A DNA stretch of 64,000 nt from Bacteroidota bacterium (GTDB lineage Bacteria > Bacteroidota > Bacteroidia > NS11-12g > UBA955). Location of the stretch: assembly GCA_027488835.1 (NCBI GenBank), contig JAIYAW010000004.1, positions 1 to 64,000 on the forward strand, written 5' to 3'. Each line of letters opens with the position of its first letter. Position 1 is the first letter of the stretch. Under the pieces are notes generated by a model. That model was not told the origin of the DNA. It worked only from the letters and a program-made list of their open reading frames with translations, and ran no database searches. Positions 1-9,319 of this stretch are shown here, piece by piece. A program made the translations under genes and the position numbers.

Positions 1-52
1 ACTCTTTTAGTATACTGGCAATTTGTTGCGGACTGAATTGTTTTGTTTTCAT
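1..52 (-). mobile_element. IS3-type transposase OrfA, N-terminal fragment at window edge
   Basis: Read on the minus strand, an ATG at 52 opens a frame that runs off the window after 17 codons: MKTKQFSPQQIASILKE. This resembles the start of IS3-family OrfA proteins (helix-turn-helix of the transposase_8 type, with a K/R-F-x-x-x-Q-I-x-x-I-L-K-E pattern). The element would therefore extend leftwards out of the window. Its end on this side should lie a short distance upstream of the ATG; a GC-richer patch around 94-112 (read on the minus strand, TCCCC followed by AAAATTAGGACT) may be the terminal repeat, but I cannot prove it. The call rests on only 17 residues. Confidence 0.55.
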
Positions 53-111
53 TTTTATTAGGTAAATTTATTTGTTTTTGTCTATTAACAAATAGTCCTA
101 ATTTTGGGGAA

Positions 112-399
112 GCTTACATTCGATTTAAAAAGCCGAGTCTCAAAACCAAAATTATTAATAAAATTTCTGTGGCATTAGGTTTTGGAATTCAAACTTCATC
201 ATACAGGGAGAAATTAAGTAGGAAATTCAAACACGATTTTTTAATAGGATCTTCCGGTCCATTCGGAAATGATTTGGATGGAGAATGGTTGAATTATGAT
301 TCAGCAAGGGCATGTCTTTTGAAGCATAGGAATGACTATTTTAAATTACAAAACTCAATAAGCTACGGGTTTTGGTGTGATTGGCATGCTACAAAATAG
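112..399 (+). pseudogene. Possible gene remnant next to the IS end
   Basis: An open frame continues from inside the putative IS end to a stop at 399, giving about 95 residues outside the element. The composition looks protein-like (charged central part, ending WCDWHATK), but I recognise no domain. The only available start (TTG at 43) lies inside the transposon end, so the natural 5' part was probably lost or displaced by the insertion. It could also be a chance frame. The next gene is on the opposite strand and ends at 412, only 12 bp away. Confidence 0.3.
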
Positions 400-411
400 A
401 TTCAAAAACAA

Positions 412-1533
412 TTAATATTCAACCCTTACCAACTTCATGTTTTGCCACCTTACTATATTTAAATTGGCATTTTGCAAACCTTCGCTGTCTTGTTTGAAGG
501 CTACTTTAAAATGATTACATAAGCCTTGATAACTATTTTGTTCAATCAACTTCTTGATATCATTTTTGTTTTGTGACGCGTTTTTGGCAAAAAACATAAA
601 TTGATCATAGCCCTGAAAAGAAAAAACACTCGGTTCAGTGTAAAACTTAGCGCGATACTTTCCAATGAAATCTTTCACAGCTTGGTCACTGTAATCAATA
701 AATTGGGGAGTTAGAATATGGACTTTACATTGTTCCCAAAGTTTACCATTTATAGAACTAAAATCCATCCATTGGGTAAACCCATATGCAGAAATGTCAT
801 ACAAACCTGTTGTGTCATTTATCGCATTCAAACTAATATTTACTTTACTTTCTTCATTAATGCAAAGTATAATATGATTGGGTTTATTCGCTACCAAAAA
901 TTTCCCCAAATCGTTTATTTTACTAATGTCTAGATAAGAAAAGGAAGCATTTGAAAAACTGCCTTGTAATTGCTTAGCCCTAGCTCCAAAAACCTTATCA
1001 CTAGGGTCCTTATCCTGAATGATGATGATATTAGGGTTTTTACTTTGGTTGTTTATATACCCAAGCGCATAATCAGCATAGTATGTCAAATCGGGATTTG
1101 CAGAAATGATATATGGGTCATTCACCTTAGTTTTAGTAAAAGTAAATAGTGGCGAAATATGATATTTTTGTTTAACAGCTGAAAAAGACTTCATAGCCAT
1201 TTGGGCTTCTTTGGTGACAGGTCCAATGATTAAGTCAGCTTCTACAATTTCCTTTTTCTTTAAAATCTTAATAAAAACATTCGAATCTTTCTCCGTATCA
1301 TAGCTTGAGATGCTTAAGCTAATACCTGATGCTACTAGCGTGTCTGCGGCTAATAAAGCACCCTGATAATACTCTCTACAAGCATTTCCCAAATCTGAAT
1401 TTTTGGTGTTTGGCTTTTGGTTTATTTGTTTGCTGCAAAACGGCATAATCACAGCCACTTTGGTTTGGGAATAGGTATTAGTGACCAGCAATAAAATGCA
1501 AATGAAAGATAATATCCAATGTTTTTGTTTCAT
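412..1533 (-). CDS. Periplasmic ligand-binding-fold protein
   Basis: 373 residues. Residues 1-22 form a signal peptide (hydrophobic ICILLLV core, cleavage likely after TYS, before QTK). The mature part resembles the type 1 periplasmic binding fold (Peripla_BP_6 / leucine-binding type): VAVIMPF strand, a YYQGALLAADTL helix, then DLIIGPVTKEAQ, where the ligand loop is expected. In Bacteroidota this fold is common in proteins carrying LysM domains; none is visible here. It starts 20 bp downstream of guaA and is probably cotranscribed with it. No ABC transporter partner is adjacent, so a sensory or envelope role is as likely as solute uptake. The ligand is unknown. Confidence 0.7.
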   Translation of the reverse strand: MKQKHWILSFICILLLVTNTYSQTKVAVIMPFCSKQINQKPNTKNSDLGNACREYYQGALLAADTLVASGISLSISSYDTEKDSNVFIKILKKKEIVEADLIIGPVTKEAQMAMKSFSAVKQKYHISPLFTFTKTKVNDPYIISANPDLTYYADYALGYINNQSKNPNIIIIQDKDPSDKVFGARAKQLQGSFSNASFSYLDISKINDLGKFLVANKPNHIILCINEESKVNISLNAINDTTGLYDISAYGFTQWMDFSSINGKLWEQCKVHILTPQFIDYSDQAVKDFIGKYRAKFYTEPSVFSFQGYDQFMFFAKNASQNKNDIKKLIEQNSYQGLCNHFKVAFKQDSEGLQNANLNIVRWQNMKLVRVEY

Positions 1534-1553
1534 ATATTAAAGTCTTTGGGGAC

Positions 1554-3080
1554 TTATTCCCATTCAATAGTTGCAGGTGGCTTACTGCTAATATCATATA
1601 CCACTCTATTGATACCACGCACTTCATTGATTATTCTATTTGATACCAATCCAAGAAACTCATGTGGCAAATGGCTAAAATCGGCTGTCATACCATCTAC
1701 AGAAGTTACCGCTCTCAAGCAAACCACATTTTCATACGTACGTTCATCACCCATAACACCAACCGATTGCACAGGTAAGAAAATCACCCCTGCTTGCCAC
1801 ACACCATTATATAAACCTTTGTCTTTCAGCTCAGAGATAAAGATATCATCAGCTAACTGCAATATATTAACTTTCTCGGCTGTTATATCTCCTAATATTC
1901 TGATAGCTAATCCTGGTCCTGGAAATGGATGACGACCCAAAATAATAGGTTCAATTCCAAGGGATGAACCAACATTTCTTACTTCATCCTTGAATAACAT
2001 GCGCAAAGGTTCTACAATTTTAAAATCCATCTTCTCGGGCAATCCACCCACATTATGATGTGATTTTATGGTTGCGGAAGGGCCTTTGACACTAACACTT
2101 TCTATTACATCAGGGTAAATGGTGCCTTGTGCCAACCATTTCACATCCTTCAATTTTTTTGCTTCAGCTTCAAATACTTCGATAAAAACGCGACCAATTA
2201 TTTTACGTTTGGTTTCAGGATCAGAAACACCAGTTAATTCGTCTAAAAATAATTTAGCTGCATCAACACCAATAACATGTAGGCCCATTTTCTTATATGC
2301 CTCAAGTACTGCAGTGTATTCTCCTTTTCTCAACAACCCATTATCAATAAAAATACCTGTTAGGTTTTCACCAATGGCATTTTTAAGTAATACGGCTGCA
2401 ACACTTGAATCAACGCCACCCGACAAACCTATGATAACTTTATCATCACCAAGTTTTGCCTTAAGTTCTTCAGTAGTAGTTTCAATAAAATGTTTTGGCG
2501 TCCAATTTTGACTCAGTCCTGCAACATTTTTGATAAAATTCTCGAGTAAAGTTTTACCATCTGTACTATGTGTTACTTCTGGATGAAATTGGATTGCGTA
2601 AGTTGGCTCCCCTTCGATCTTAAAAGCAGCAACTTTCACACTCTCAGTACTAGCAATAATTTTAAAAATACTAGGTATATCTTGAATGGTATCTCCGTGA
2701 CTCATCCAAACTTGAGAATTTAGGTGGATATTTTTAAACAACACATCATCATCAATATAATTCAATAAAGCACGACCATACTCTCTAATGGTTGAAGGAA
2801 CCACATAACCACCATTTTGATGGGCTAACATTTGGGCACCATAACATACTCCTAATATAGGTAATTTGCCTCTCCATTGTGATAAATCAATGCTCGGTAA
2901 AATGCCATCATTCACTGAATATGGACTTCCTGAAAGGATTATTGCTTTTACATTTTGTGAGTTTTGTGGTAAATGTGTACAAGGGTAAATTTCGGAATAC
3001 ACATTCAATTCCCTTAATCTGCGGGCGATTAGCTGTGTGTATTGCGAACCAAAATCGATGATATAAACTTTTTCTTCCAT
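1554..3080 (-). CDS. guaA: GMP synthase (glutamine-hydrolysing)
   Basis: 508 residues, the usual bacterial length. It converts XMP to GMP with ATP and glutamine-derived ammonia, the last step of guanine nucleotide synthesis, in the cytoplasm. The N-terminal class I amidotransferase domain (1-190) has the nucleophile Cys79 in GVCYGAQ and the His/Glu pair in FHPEVTHS. The ATP pyrophosphatase domain follows with the P-loop [12 protein letters not shown]. The C-terminal dimerisation domain ends in the family signature PPATIEWE. The start is ATG at 3080. Upstream, TATCTTCG (one base off the TAnnTTTG consensus) sits 8 nt before the ATG and may be the -7 box. It leads a two-gene unit with the binding-fold protein downstream. 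Confidence 0.97.
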   Translation of the reverse strand: MEEKVYIIDFGSQYTQLIARRLRELNVYSEIYPCTHLPQNSQNVKAIILSGSPYSVNDGILPSIDLSQWRGKLPILGVCYGAQMLAHQNGGYVVPSTIREYGRALLNYIDDDVLFKNIHLNSQVWMSHGDTIQDIPSIFKIIASTESVKVAAFKIEGEPTYAIQFHPEVTHSTDGKTLLENFIKNVAGLSQNWTPKHFIETTTEELKAKLGDDKVIIGLSGGVDSSVAAVLLKNAIGENLTGIFIDNGLLRKGEYTAVLEAYKKMGLHVIGVDAAKLFLDELTGVSDPETKRKIIGRVFIEVFEAEAKKLKDVKWLAQGTIYPDVIESVSVKGPSATIKSHHNVGGLPEKMDFKIVEPLRMLFKDEVRNVGSSLGIEPIILGRHPFPGPGLAIRILGDITAEKVNILQLADDIFISELKDKGLYNGVWQAGVIFLPVQSVGVMGDERTYENVVCLRAVTSVDGMTADFSHLPHEFLGLVSNRIINEVRGINRVVYDISSKPPATIEWE

Positions 3081-3284
3081 AAAGCGTGCGAAGATAGTTT
3101 TTTCAATACATTTGTATTAAGCGATTTCTTCAATTCTCAAGAATTTATTCAACCTAAATTATTTCAATAAAAACAGCTTTCAATTTATTAAAAAAACCTG
3201 ATAAAAATTTATCTAGAGTTAGGTGTATTGTTTAACTTTATAGCTTATTATTGCCCAAACTATTAACGAAAACAATTTCTCTTT

Positions 3285-4427
3285 ATGAATTTTGAACAAT
3301 CTGAAAATCAGAAAATGGTTGCCCAAATGGCACGAGACTTTGCCGAAAAACACATCCGTCCTTATGTTATGGAGTGGGATGAAGCTCAGCATTTTCCAAA
3401 AGAAACCATGCAAGAAATGGGTAAGCTTGGTTTACTAGGCGTTCTAGTACCTGAAGAATATGGCGGAGCTGGTTTAGGGTATAACGAGTACATTACTGCC
3501 ATTATCGAAATTACCAAAGTATGCAGTTCTGTGGGTTTAAGCATGGCTGCTCACAATAGTTTATGCACAGGTCATATTTTGCAATTTGGCAACGAGGAAC
3601 AAAAGAAAAAATGGTTACCCAAATTGGCAACTGGTGAGTGGATTGGTGCATGGGGATTAACTGAAGCCAATACAGGTAGTGATGCCATGCGTATGCAATG
3701 TGTAGCAAAACAAGATGGAAATGATTGGGTTTTAAATGGTAGCAAAAACTGGATTACCCATGGTATTACCGGTGATGTGGCTGTGGTTTTAGCCCGAACA
3801 GGTGAGTTATTGGATAGCAATGGCATTACTGCCTTTGTGGTTGAGCGAGGAACCAAAGGATTTAAAGGTGGTAAAAAGGAAAATAAACTTGGAATGCGTG
3901 CCAGCGAAACCGCTGAAATGATTTTTGAAGATTGTCGCATACCTTCCGAAAATATATTGGGTAAAGTGGGAGACGGATTTAAGCAAGCCATGAAAATATT
4001 AGATGGTGGCAGAATTTCTATAGCTTCTCTATCAATTGGAATTGCAAAAGGAAGCTATGAAGCTGCTTTGAAATACTCAAAAGAACGCCATCAATTTGGT
4101 CAGCCTATTGCAAATTTCCAGGCAATTGGATTTAAGTTGGCAGATATGGCTACCAGAATAGAAGCATCGGAATTACTAACCTACCAAGCAGCTGATTTAA
4201 AGATGAGACACCTTCCTATGACCAAAGAAAGTGCTATGGCCAAATATTATGCATCTGAGGTTTGTGTTTGGGCAGCAAGTGAGGCCATACAAATTTTTGG
4301 TGGCTATGGTTATACCAAGGACTTCCCAGTTGAGAAGTTCTATAGGGATTCTAAACTTTGTACAATTGGAGAAGGAACAAGCGAGATTCAAAAGTTGGTA
4401 ATTTCAAGAAGTGTATTAAAAGACTAA
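3285..4427 (+). CDS. Acyl-CoA dehydrogenase
   Basis: 380 residues, the standard length for short- or medium-chain acyl-CoA dehydrogenases. These FAD enzymes oxidise acyl-CoA to trans-2-enoyl-CoA in beta-oxidation or branched-chain amino acid breakdown and pass electrons to ETF. Signatures: [14 protein letters not shown] (FAD/substrate loop), [12 protein letters not shown], and [19 protein letters not shown], the usual C-terminal ACAD signature. The catalytic glutamate is expected in IGEGTSEIQ near the C-terminus, and it is present. The gene stands alone, is convergent with rnhB and ends at a strong shared terminator. Chain-length specificity cannot be read from the sequence; butyryl-CoA-like is my best guess. 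Confidence 0.93.
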   Translation: MNFEQSENQKMVAQMARDFAEKHIRPYVMEWDEAQHFPKETMQEMGKLGLLGVLVPEEYGGAGLGYNEYITAIIEITKVCSSVGLSMAAHNSLCTGHILQFGNEEQKKKWLPKLATGEWIGAWGLTEANTGSDAMRMQCVAKQDGNDWVLNGSKNWITHGITGDVAVVLARTGELLDSNGITAFVVERGTKGFKGGKKENKLGMRASETAEMIFEDCRIPSENILGKVGDGFKQAMKILDGGRISIASLSIGIAKGSYEAALKYSKERHQFGQPIANFQAIGFKLADMATRIEASELLTYQAADLKMRHLPMTKESAMAKYYASEVCVWAASEAIQIFGGYGYTKDFPVEKFYRDSKLCTIGEGTSEIQKLVISRSVLKD

Positions 4428-4447
4428 TTAATCAAATTTATTTTATG

Positions 4448-4475
4448 AAGCCCCCAAGAAATCGGGGGCTTTTTT
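4448..4475. terminator. Bidirectional rho-independent terminator
   Basis: AAGCCCCC and GGGGGCTT form an 8-bp GC-rich stem with an 8-nt loop, followed by a T run on the plus strand. It lies between the convergent acyl-CoA dehydrogenase and rnhB genes and can serve both. Confidence 0.9.
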
Positions 4476-4497
4476 ATAGTACTGCTATGCCCTCAAT

Positions 4498-5097
4498 TTA
4501 AAATAAGGCTAGTTGCTTTTTCTGCAAAGTGAAACTAAGTCTATGGTAGGGTGTAATGCCATGCTTTGCTATGGCATCGCGATGCTCTTGGGTTGGATAG
4601 GCTTTATTTCTATCCCAGCCATACTCAGGGTATGACTCATGCAACTTCATCATAAAATCATCCCTATAGGTTTTAGCCAATATAGATGCAGCGGCAATAC
4701 TTTGCATTTTGGAATCACCTTTCACAATGCACAGGTGCTTAACATTAAAATATGGAATGAACCTATTCCCATCTATCAGCAGTAATTTTGGCCTTATTCT
4801 AAGACCATCTATCGCCAGGTGCATAGACAAAAACGAAGCTTTTAAAATGTTCACTTCATCTATTTGTTTGTTATCGTAGGAAGCAACTGCAAAACATAGC
4901 GCCTTCTCTTCAATCTCAAATCGCAAATTTTGACGCTGCTTTTCATTTAGCTTTTTCGAATCATCCAAACCTTTGATATTTTTTTTCGCATCTAAAACGA
5001 CCGCTGCTGCAAACACAGGTCCTGCTAAACAGCCTCTGCCTGCCTCATCACATCCAGCTTCTAATACTTCTTTCTGATAAAATTTTTGTAAGGCCAA
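4498..5097 (-). CDS. rnhB: Ribonuclease HII
   Basis: 199 residues, normal for RNase HII, which cleaves the RNA strand of RNA-DNA hybrids and single ribonucleotides in DNA. The hallmark CDEAGRG gives the acidic pair Asp17-Glu18. DDSKKL, LLIDGN (third acidic residue) and the later AAASILAKTYRD helix are all present. The only in-frame start is TTG at 5097: the frame upstream has no ATG or GTG before a stop, and the sequence matches the family from the first residues. The gene is probably monocistronic. Confidence 0.96.
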   Translation of the reverse strand: MALQKFYQKEVLEAGCDEAGRGCLAGPVFAAAVVLDAKKNIKGLDDSKKLNEKQRQNLRFEIEEKALCFAVASYDNKQIDEVNILKASFLSMHLAIDGLRIRPKLLLIDGNRFIPYFNVKHLCIVKGDSKMQSIAAASILAKTYRDDFMMKLHESYPEYGWDRNKAYPTQEHRDAIAKHGITPYHRLSFTLQKKQLALF

Positions 5098-5169
5098 GAC
5101 AAACGATTTCTTTATGCAAGCATATCATTTTTATTTGTGTTTTAAAAGGATTTGATAAGTTAAAAGGAA

Positions 5170-5214
5170 CCCTATGAGGTATGAAGATGGGCAACCATCC
5201 TCATACTAATAGGG
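5170..5214 (-). terminator. Long GNRA-capped stem-loop, probable terminator
   Basis: A 45-nt imperfect hairpin: CCCTAT/ATAGGG, a small internal loop, GTATGA/TCATAC, one mismatch, GATGG/CCATC, closed on the plus strand by the tetraloop GCAA. Read on the minus strand it begins 19 nt after the stop of the S24-type regulator and is followed by TTCCTTTT, so a weak intrinsic terminator for that gene is the simplest explanation. Confidence 0.5.
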
Positions 5215-5232
5215 CCGTAATCAATCAAATTA

Positions 5233-6054
5233 TTAATTGCTTGTATTTCTCAAGCTCTTAATTTCGTTTTCAAGGCTTAGCAGCCTATGCATAATATTGT
5301 TATCCTCACCAGCTTGTGCATCTGGAAGTTCATTGCTAAAATAATTAATGAATTTCCATACTTCTCTCACTTCTCCAATTCCAACTTCATATGGCTTAAA
5401 TAAGGGATTTAGTGAAATCAATTGTAGTTTCCTCGCTTTATTAATATTATTATGAATAATCTTAAAAACAGCTCCCTCCTCTTGGGTAATTACAATATAA
5501 CCTTGACCGCTTTTTATATCCTCCCAATTAAGAACATATTCACCAATCACATAAGAGCCATGCTTGATAGGTAGCATCGAATCTCCATCAATTTGAAAGG
5601 CTCTGTATTTTCTTTCTGGTGATAAAAATGGCAATTGAAAAGTAGGTAATGATGCAATAAATTCAGGATCACTATAGCCCGCTGCATAACCCGCTTTGGC
5701 TTTAAATGGAACCAATTCAATATTGTCGCGATTAAACTTATCAATAGTCCCTGTAAGGATTCGTAGTTTCGAACCTTTAATAAAGTCCTTTTCTTCTTCT
5801 AGGTGGCGAATCTGCAATTCAGACAAAGTATTCAAATTTTGCTTGATCAAATAATCAATACCAATATTGAAATAATCCGAAAGTTTTAATAAGAACTCGA
5901 TGGGCGGATTTTGGGTAATTCCATTTTCATAACTGTTTAGTTTAGCCCGACTAACTGTCAATTCGTTAGCTAGGATCTCCTGACTTAACTTCTTACGATT
6001 GCGTAATGCCCGGATATTTGTTCCTAAATAAGTAACTATAGATTCCCCCATCAT
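5233..6054 (-). CDS. XRE-type regulator with S24 peptidase-like domain
   Basis: 273 residues. Residues about 6-65 are a Cro/cI helix-turn-helix (RALRNRKKLSQEILANELTV followed by RAKLNSYENG). The second half is a LexA/cI-like S24 domain: FQIDGDSMLPI contains the Ser nucleophile, and AVFKIIHN supplies a candidate Lys general base. Such proteins repress stress or prophage genes; in Bacteroidota many are chromosomal and unlinked to phages, and no phage genes are seen here. A second ATG lies 3 nt further in. The AT-rich upstream region contains GTTATTTT and its complement AAAATAAC 22 bp apart (6063-6100), a possible autoregulatory site. The target genes are unknown. Confidence 0.8.
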   Translation of the reverse strand: MMGESIVTYLGTNIRALRNRKKLSQEILANELTVSRAKLNSYENGITQNPPIEFLLKLSDYFNIGIDYLIKQNLNTLSELQIRHLEEEKDFIKGSKLRILTGTIDKFNRDNIELVPFKAKAGYAAGYSDPEFIASLPTFQLPFLSPERKYRAFQIDGDSMLPIKHGSYVIGEYVLNWEDIKSGQGYIVITQEEGAVFKIIHNNINKARKLQLISLNPLFKPYEVGIGEVREVWKFINYFSNELPDAQAGEDNNIMHRLLSLENEIKSLRNTSN

Positions 6055-6167
6055 TTGTATCTGTTATTTTCGATGACAAAATAATGTTAATAAAAATAAC
6101 AAAACAAATCTTAGATAGTATAATTAACAAACTATTCTACAACAAATTAATTGACAATACTTTAAAA

Positions 6168-7373
6168 TTAATTATTGGGCGTATATTCATACACTACTTG
6201 ATAAGGCATTTTCCTTAATTCGGATGAAATTTGTCCTAAACTAAGCGATTCGTATTGAGGCGTGGGCTCACATACAGAATACTTCCTTCCCTTGTAAACA
6301 ACAGGTCTGCCAATAGGTTTATCAAAGGATATGGCTATAGTAACATGGGTAGGATATAGCAAGGTAATCATAGGCAAATTATAAATCTCTTTAACAAGAT
6401 AAAAAAATAAACCTACCCTGTCATCGCAATCACTATGATCGCTGAGCAAGGTAAGCTCTGGAGACAATCTTTTTTCTTTACCATAATTTTCTTGGTCATT
6501 TTCGTATGAAAATGCATATCGTGTAAAATGCATTAAATATTCCACACCTTCTTTTTGATTCATCCCCTGCAAATTTGTTTTCAAAGTATTGATTAATGAA
6601 CTATAGGTCGTTTTACTTAAAGGAATATTGAAGTAAGAAGCAAAGTCGACCACTGGATAGTTAGCAAAAACGGCTTTCAGCTGCGGGTTGATTTTGATTT
6701 TAAACTCATAAGCATTTTCGTGATAATCAAAATGAATGTCCTTTTCAGTATAAGCACTTAATTTAAAATCAGGCAATTGCGATATTTTATATGAAAACAC
6801 ATTAATAGCTTTATCAATCGGGATTTCAACCTCAAAGACGGTTTGATTATTAAAATCCGTTTGCTTATAGTCGTGTCGATTTAAGCAAACATATTGCTGA
6901 TTGTTCTTTATATAAAACGGAATATCATAAATATTTTCATCACTTCTAACATAAAACAGCAATTGTTGCTCGCTTATTGCCAGGTGCACATCATAACCAC
7001 TTTGGGCCATAATAAACCATTTATATAATGTATATCTGTAATAATTATCTTCTTTGGGGCTTATTTCTTGTGCCGTTTTTCGAACAAGCTGGTAATAGAA
7101 CCAATCATCTAGTTTGTGTGTAAATTTATAGTTTAATAATGCCTGGATAGTAGAATTAAAATCACTCAAAGCGATGTTAAGATAAAAATCTTTAATGTTT
7201 TGCTCAGAAATGATGCTTGAAAATGGTATGTTAAATGAATGTTCAACTGGGACTTCAATACTATCACTGTAAAAATCGATGCTTACTTCTTGCCTATTCC
7301 ATTGCGCGTAACTCTCATGGGCATGAAAAATCATCCAAAAAGGTATAAATAAAATAAGTAGCCTGATTTTCAA
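6168..7373 (-). CDS. Secreted transglutaminase-like protein
   Basis: 401 residues. The N-terminus is a signal peptide (LLILFIPFWMIFHAHESYA, then QW). The last third looks like a transglutaminase-like cysteine fold: SDCDDRVGLFFYLVKE puts a Cys at the start of a helix, LYPTHVTIAI supplies the His, and CEPTPQY the acidic partner. The first two thirds show beta-rich sequence without a motif I know. The reading frame begins with TTG at 7373; no ATG fits before the signal peptide. It is expected to act in the periplasm or on the surface; the substrate is unknown. It is the nearest gene upstream of the S24-type regulator on the same strand, with 113 bp between them. Confidence 0.65.
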   Translation of the reverse strand: MKIRLLILFIPFWMIFHAHESYAQWNRQEVSIDFYSDSIEVPVEHSFNIPFSSIISEQNIKDFYLNIALSDFNSTIQALLNYKFTHKLDDWFYYQLVRKTAQEISPKEDNYYRYTLYKWFIMAQSGYDVHLAISEQQLLFYVRSDENIYDIPFYIKNNQQYVCLNRHDYKQTDFNNQTVFEVEIPIDKAINVFSYKISQLPDFKLSAYTEKDIHFDYHENAYEFKIKINPQLKAVFANYPVVDFASYFNIPLSKTTYSSLINTLKTNLQGMNQKEGVEYLMHFTRYAFSYENDQENYGKEKRLSPELTLLSDHSDCDDRVGLFFYLVKEIYNLPMITLLYPTHVTIAISFDKPIGRPVVYKGRKYSVCEPTPQYESLSLGQISSELRKMPYQVVYEYTPNN

Positions 7374-7579
7374 TGTGTCGAATTAATTGCATAACAAATA
7401 TAATAAAATTTAACAATTTGGTAACATTGGAAGTATATTTATTAAGAATTATTAAAAAGTTTGCGAATTTAGACTGCCGTTTTGACAACCAAGGTTATCA
7501 TCTGATTTTAACAAAGTCAAATGCTTATTAATATCGATTAGGCTTATTTGTTATTTATCAATTAATTGAATAGTAAAAT

Positions 7580-8056
7580 CTATTGCTTTAATTTAGATAC
7601 AATGCTATTTTCAATGGACTCTATTTTTCGAGTCAATTGTGCTTGCTTTTGACCCATTGATGAAAGATTTTGACTCAAAGTATGTAAATATGATACCTCA
7701 TCATAAAGAATTTTATGGTAGTTCAATACCTGATAAACGTTTTCCTGAAGGCTTGCTAATTCAATAGAAACTAGCTTCAGTTGCTCTAATTCAGCAGATA
7801 TATCTATGTTTTTTTGCTTCTCTCGCTTCAAATCACCTGTACCTATAAGCAACCAGTCCGGATTTAGGTCCTTAAAATGTGTTAAAATTCTTTGGATCAT
7901 ATCCAATCCAGGTTTATTTCTACCACTACTGATATGGGTTAATATAGATAATGAAATACCTAATTCTAAAGCAAATTGACTCTTGGTGTAGCCATATACA
8001 TCAAGCAAATGCATTACACGTTTGTTTATATCTTCAATCATTTGATTATTAATCAT
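7580..8056 (-). CDS. XRE-type regulator with C-terminal coiled coil
   Basis: 158 residues from ATG at 8056 (a TTG nine bases upstream is less likely). Residues about 5-65 are a helix-turn-helix: GYTKSQFALELGISLSILTH is the core, followed by ISSGRNKPGLDMIQRILTHF and DWLLIGTGD, which is typical of Bacteroidota XRE regulators. The rest is a heptad-rich helix (SAELEQLKLVSIELASLQEN onward), probably for dimerisation. Several ACAAATGT sites upstream, one a palindromic pair, suggest self-regulation. Its neighbours do not show what else it controls. Confidence 0.8.
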   Translation of the reverse strand: MINNQMIEDINKRVMHLLDVYGYTKSQFALELGISLSILTHISSGRNKPGLDMIQRILTHFKDLNPDWLLIGTGDLKREKQKNIDISAELEQLKLVSIELASLQENVYQVLNYHKILYDEVSYLHTLSQNLSSMGQKQAQLTRKIESIENSIVSKLKQ

Positions 8057-8061
8057 ATAGC

Positions 8062-8144
8062 ACAAATGTCAAACCAGCCGTTTTACAAATCTGTACCTTA
8101 TTCGAACACAAATGTAAAGCATAAACATTTGTAAATACAAATGT
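8062..8144. promoter_or_regulatory. Repeated ACAAATGT sites, putative operator
   Basis: ACAAATGT occurs at 8062-8069 and 8108-8115, and as an inverted pair at 8125-8132 and 8137-8144 (ACATTTGT, 4-bp gap, ACAAATGT). A partial copy, ACAAATCTGT, begins at 8085. The starts at 8062, 8085 and 8108 are 23 bp apart. The site at 8108 overlaps TACATTTG on the minus strand, a good -7 box for the XRE gene. This layout fits an operator bound by the gene's own product, which is an inference. Confidence 0.5.
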
Positions 8145-8743
8145 GAAATCGATTACATTCCTACTTATAAAGTAAAGATGCGGCTTGTGTAACCTAAAAT
8201 ACTGATTATTAATATTTTATATATTATGAAAAATAAGCAAAATACAATTGTATAATTAGATTTTGATTCTATTTACAATTGGAAATACAGTGCAGATTCA
8301 AAATAATATCGAATAAGCATGACAAAAAAGCACAGCCCTATCCTACCCTATTTTCTTTGCAATAAAATCTAACATCAGTTATAATATCGTTTTTCGTGAG
8401 AATTGATTATTCCGAAAATCTATAGTAGAATTTAATTCTAGTCCATTCTGAGCAATCACCTAGAGGAGTTAAAAGACTTCAAAACTTATTTTTAAAAATG
8501 GAGATTCCTTATTGATTATTAATATACACCTATTTCTAAGGTGCTATTTAATTTAACGAGTCAAAGATTCATTGATTTTGTTGTAGCGTTCTCGATAAGG
8601 ATAAATCATTTAGTGGGTATATTAAGATGCCTACATGGCTCCAAGTTGGCTTACTTTGTTTTTCAGAATGGAATGTTATTTACATAATGATGGCCTTGGG
8701 TCCAATTGGGCATTATAATTCCTATTTTTATCATTTATAGAAA
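8145..8743. other. Intergenic stretch without recognisable gene
   Basis: About 600 bp, AT-rich, with stops in all frames. I see no tRNA, convincing small gene or terminator. A short inverted repeat around CAATTG (about 8249-8281) is the only structure noticed. Confidence 0.5.
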
Positions 8744-9319
8744 CTAAAAAATAGTACCCGTACCATAGATTAAGCCTGCAGTATTTACACCAAAAGCATA
8801 GGTAGTACCCAGGTACATCACAAAATTCTCACCTTTACGAATTCTTAATCGTGCTGCTAGAAACGGAGCTGCCCACATATTACCATTTTGGTCCTTTCCA
8901 AGACTAAACATAGGCCCTAGTTCCATTTCCATATTGGATTTAGAAACTATTTCAAAATTGAATATTCTAAATTGAACACCCGTTCCGAATGAGACAGAGG
9001 CTTGCTCGCTTTTGATTTGGTTATCGACTATAAATTGCTTTGCGCCAACAGGAATATTGCAAAAAACTGGTATTTTAACTTTGTTTAATGTACGGAACTC
9101 AGCAAACAAAAGAATAGAACTTGTCGGTATAACTATTGCTGATTTGGTTAATAGGTCTGTCTGGTCACTATTTGAGATAAAAAGCAAAGATTGTCCAAAA
9201 CTGAATTCAAAATGACCTTTTCTAACTTTTGACTGTGTGCTATCTTGTGATACTGCATCAGAAACTATGAATAGTTGAATAAACAACAATAAAAACAACA
9301 ATCTACTAATATATTTCAT
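8744..9319 (-). CDS. Small outer-membrane beta-barrel-like protein
   Basis: 191 residues with a signal peptide (LLFLLLFIQLFIVSDAVSQ, cleavage near VSQ). The mature sequence alternates polar and hydrophobic residues in short strands separated by turns (FEFSFGQSLLFI, SVSFGTGVQFRIF, FVMYLGTTYAFG) and ends in an aromatic residue (GTGTIF), all typical of a small outer-membrane barrel. I recognise no named family. It stands alone between two gene-free stretches, so its role cannot be inferred. Confidence 0.6.
   Translation of the reverse strand: MKYISRLLFLLLFIQLFIVSDAVSQDSTQSKVRKGHFEFSFGQSLLFISNSDQTDLLTKSAIVIPTSSILLFAEFRTLNKVKIPVFCNIPVGAKQFIVDNQIKSEQASVSFGTGVQFRIFNFEIVSKSNMEMELGPMFSLGKDQNGNMWAAPFLAARLRIRKGENFVMYLGTTYAFGVNTAGLIYGTGTIF

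Noticed and set aside
1519-2511. Plus-strand frames inside guaA
   Set aside because: Shadows of the guaA coding sequence with low-complexity, unnatural composition.
5233-8056. Prophage control region (two helix-turn-helix regulators, one S24-like)
   Set aside because: No integrase, structural or lysis genes nearby; both regulators are of types common on Bacteroidota chromosomes.
8145-8743. Small protein genes in the gap after the XRE regulator
   Set aside because: The short frames have no start context, conserved-looking composition or signal peptide.
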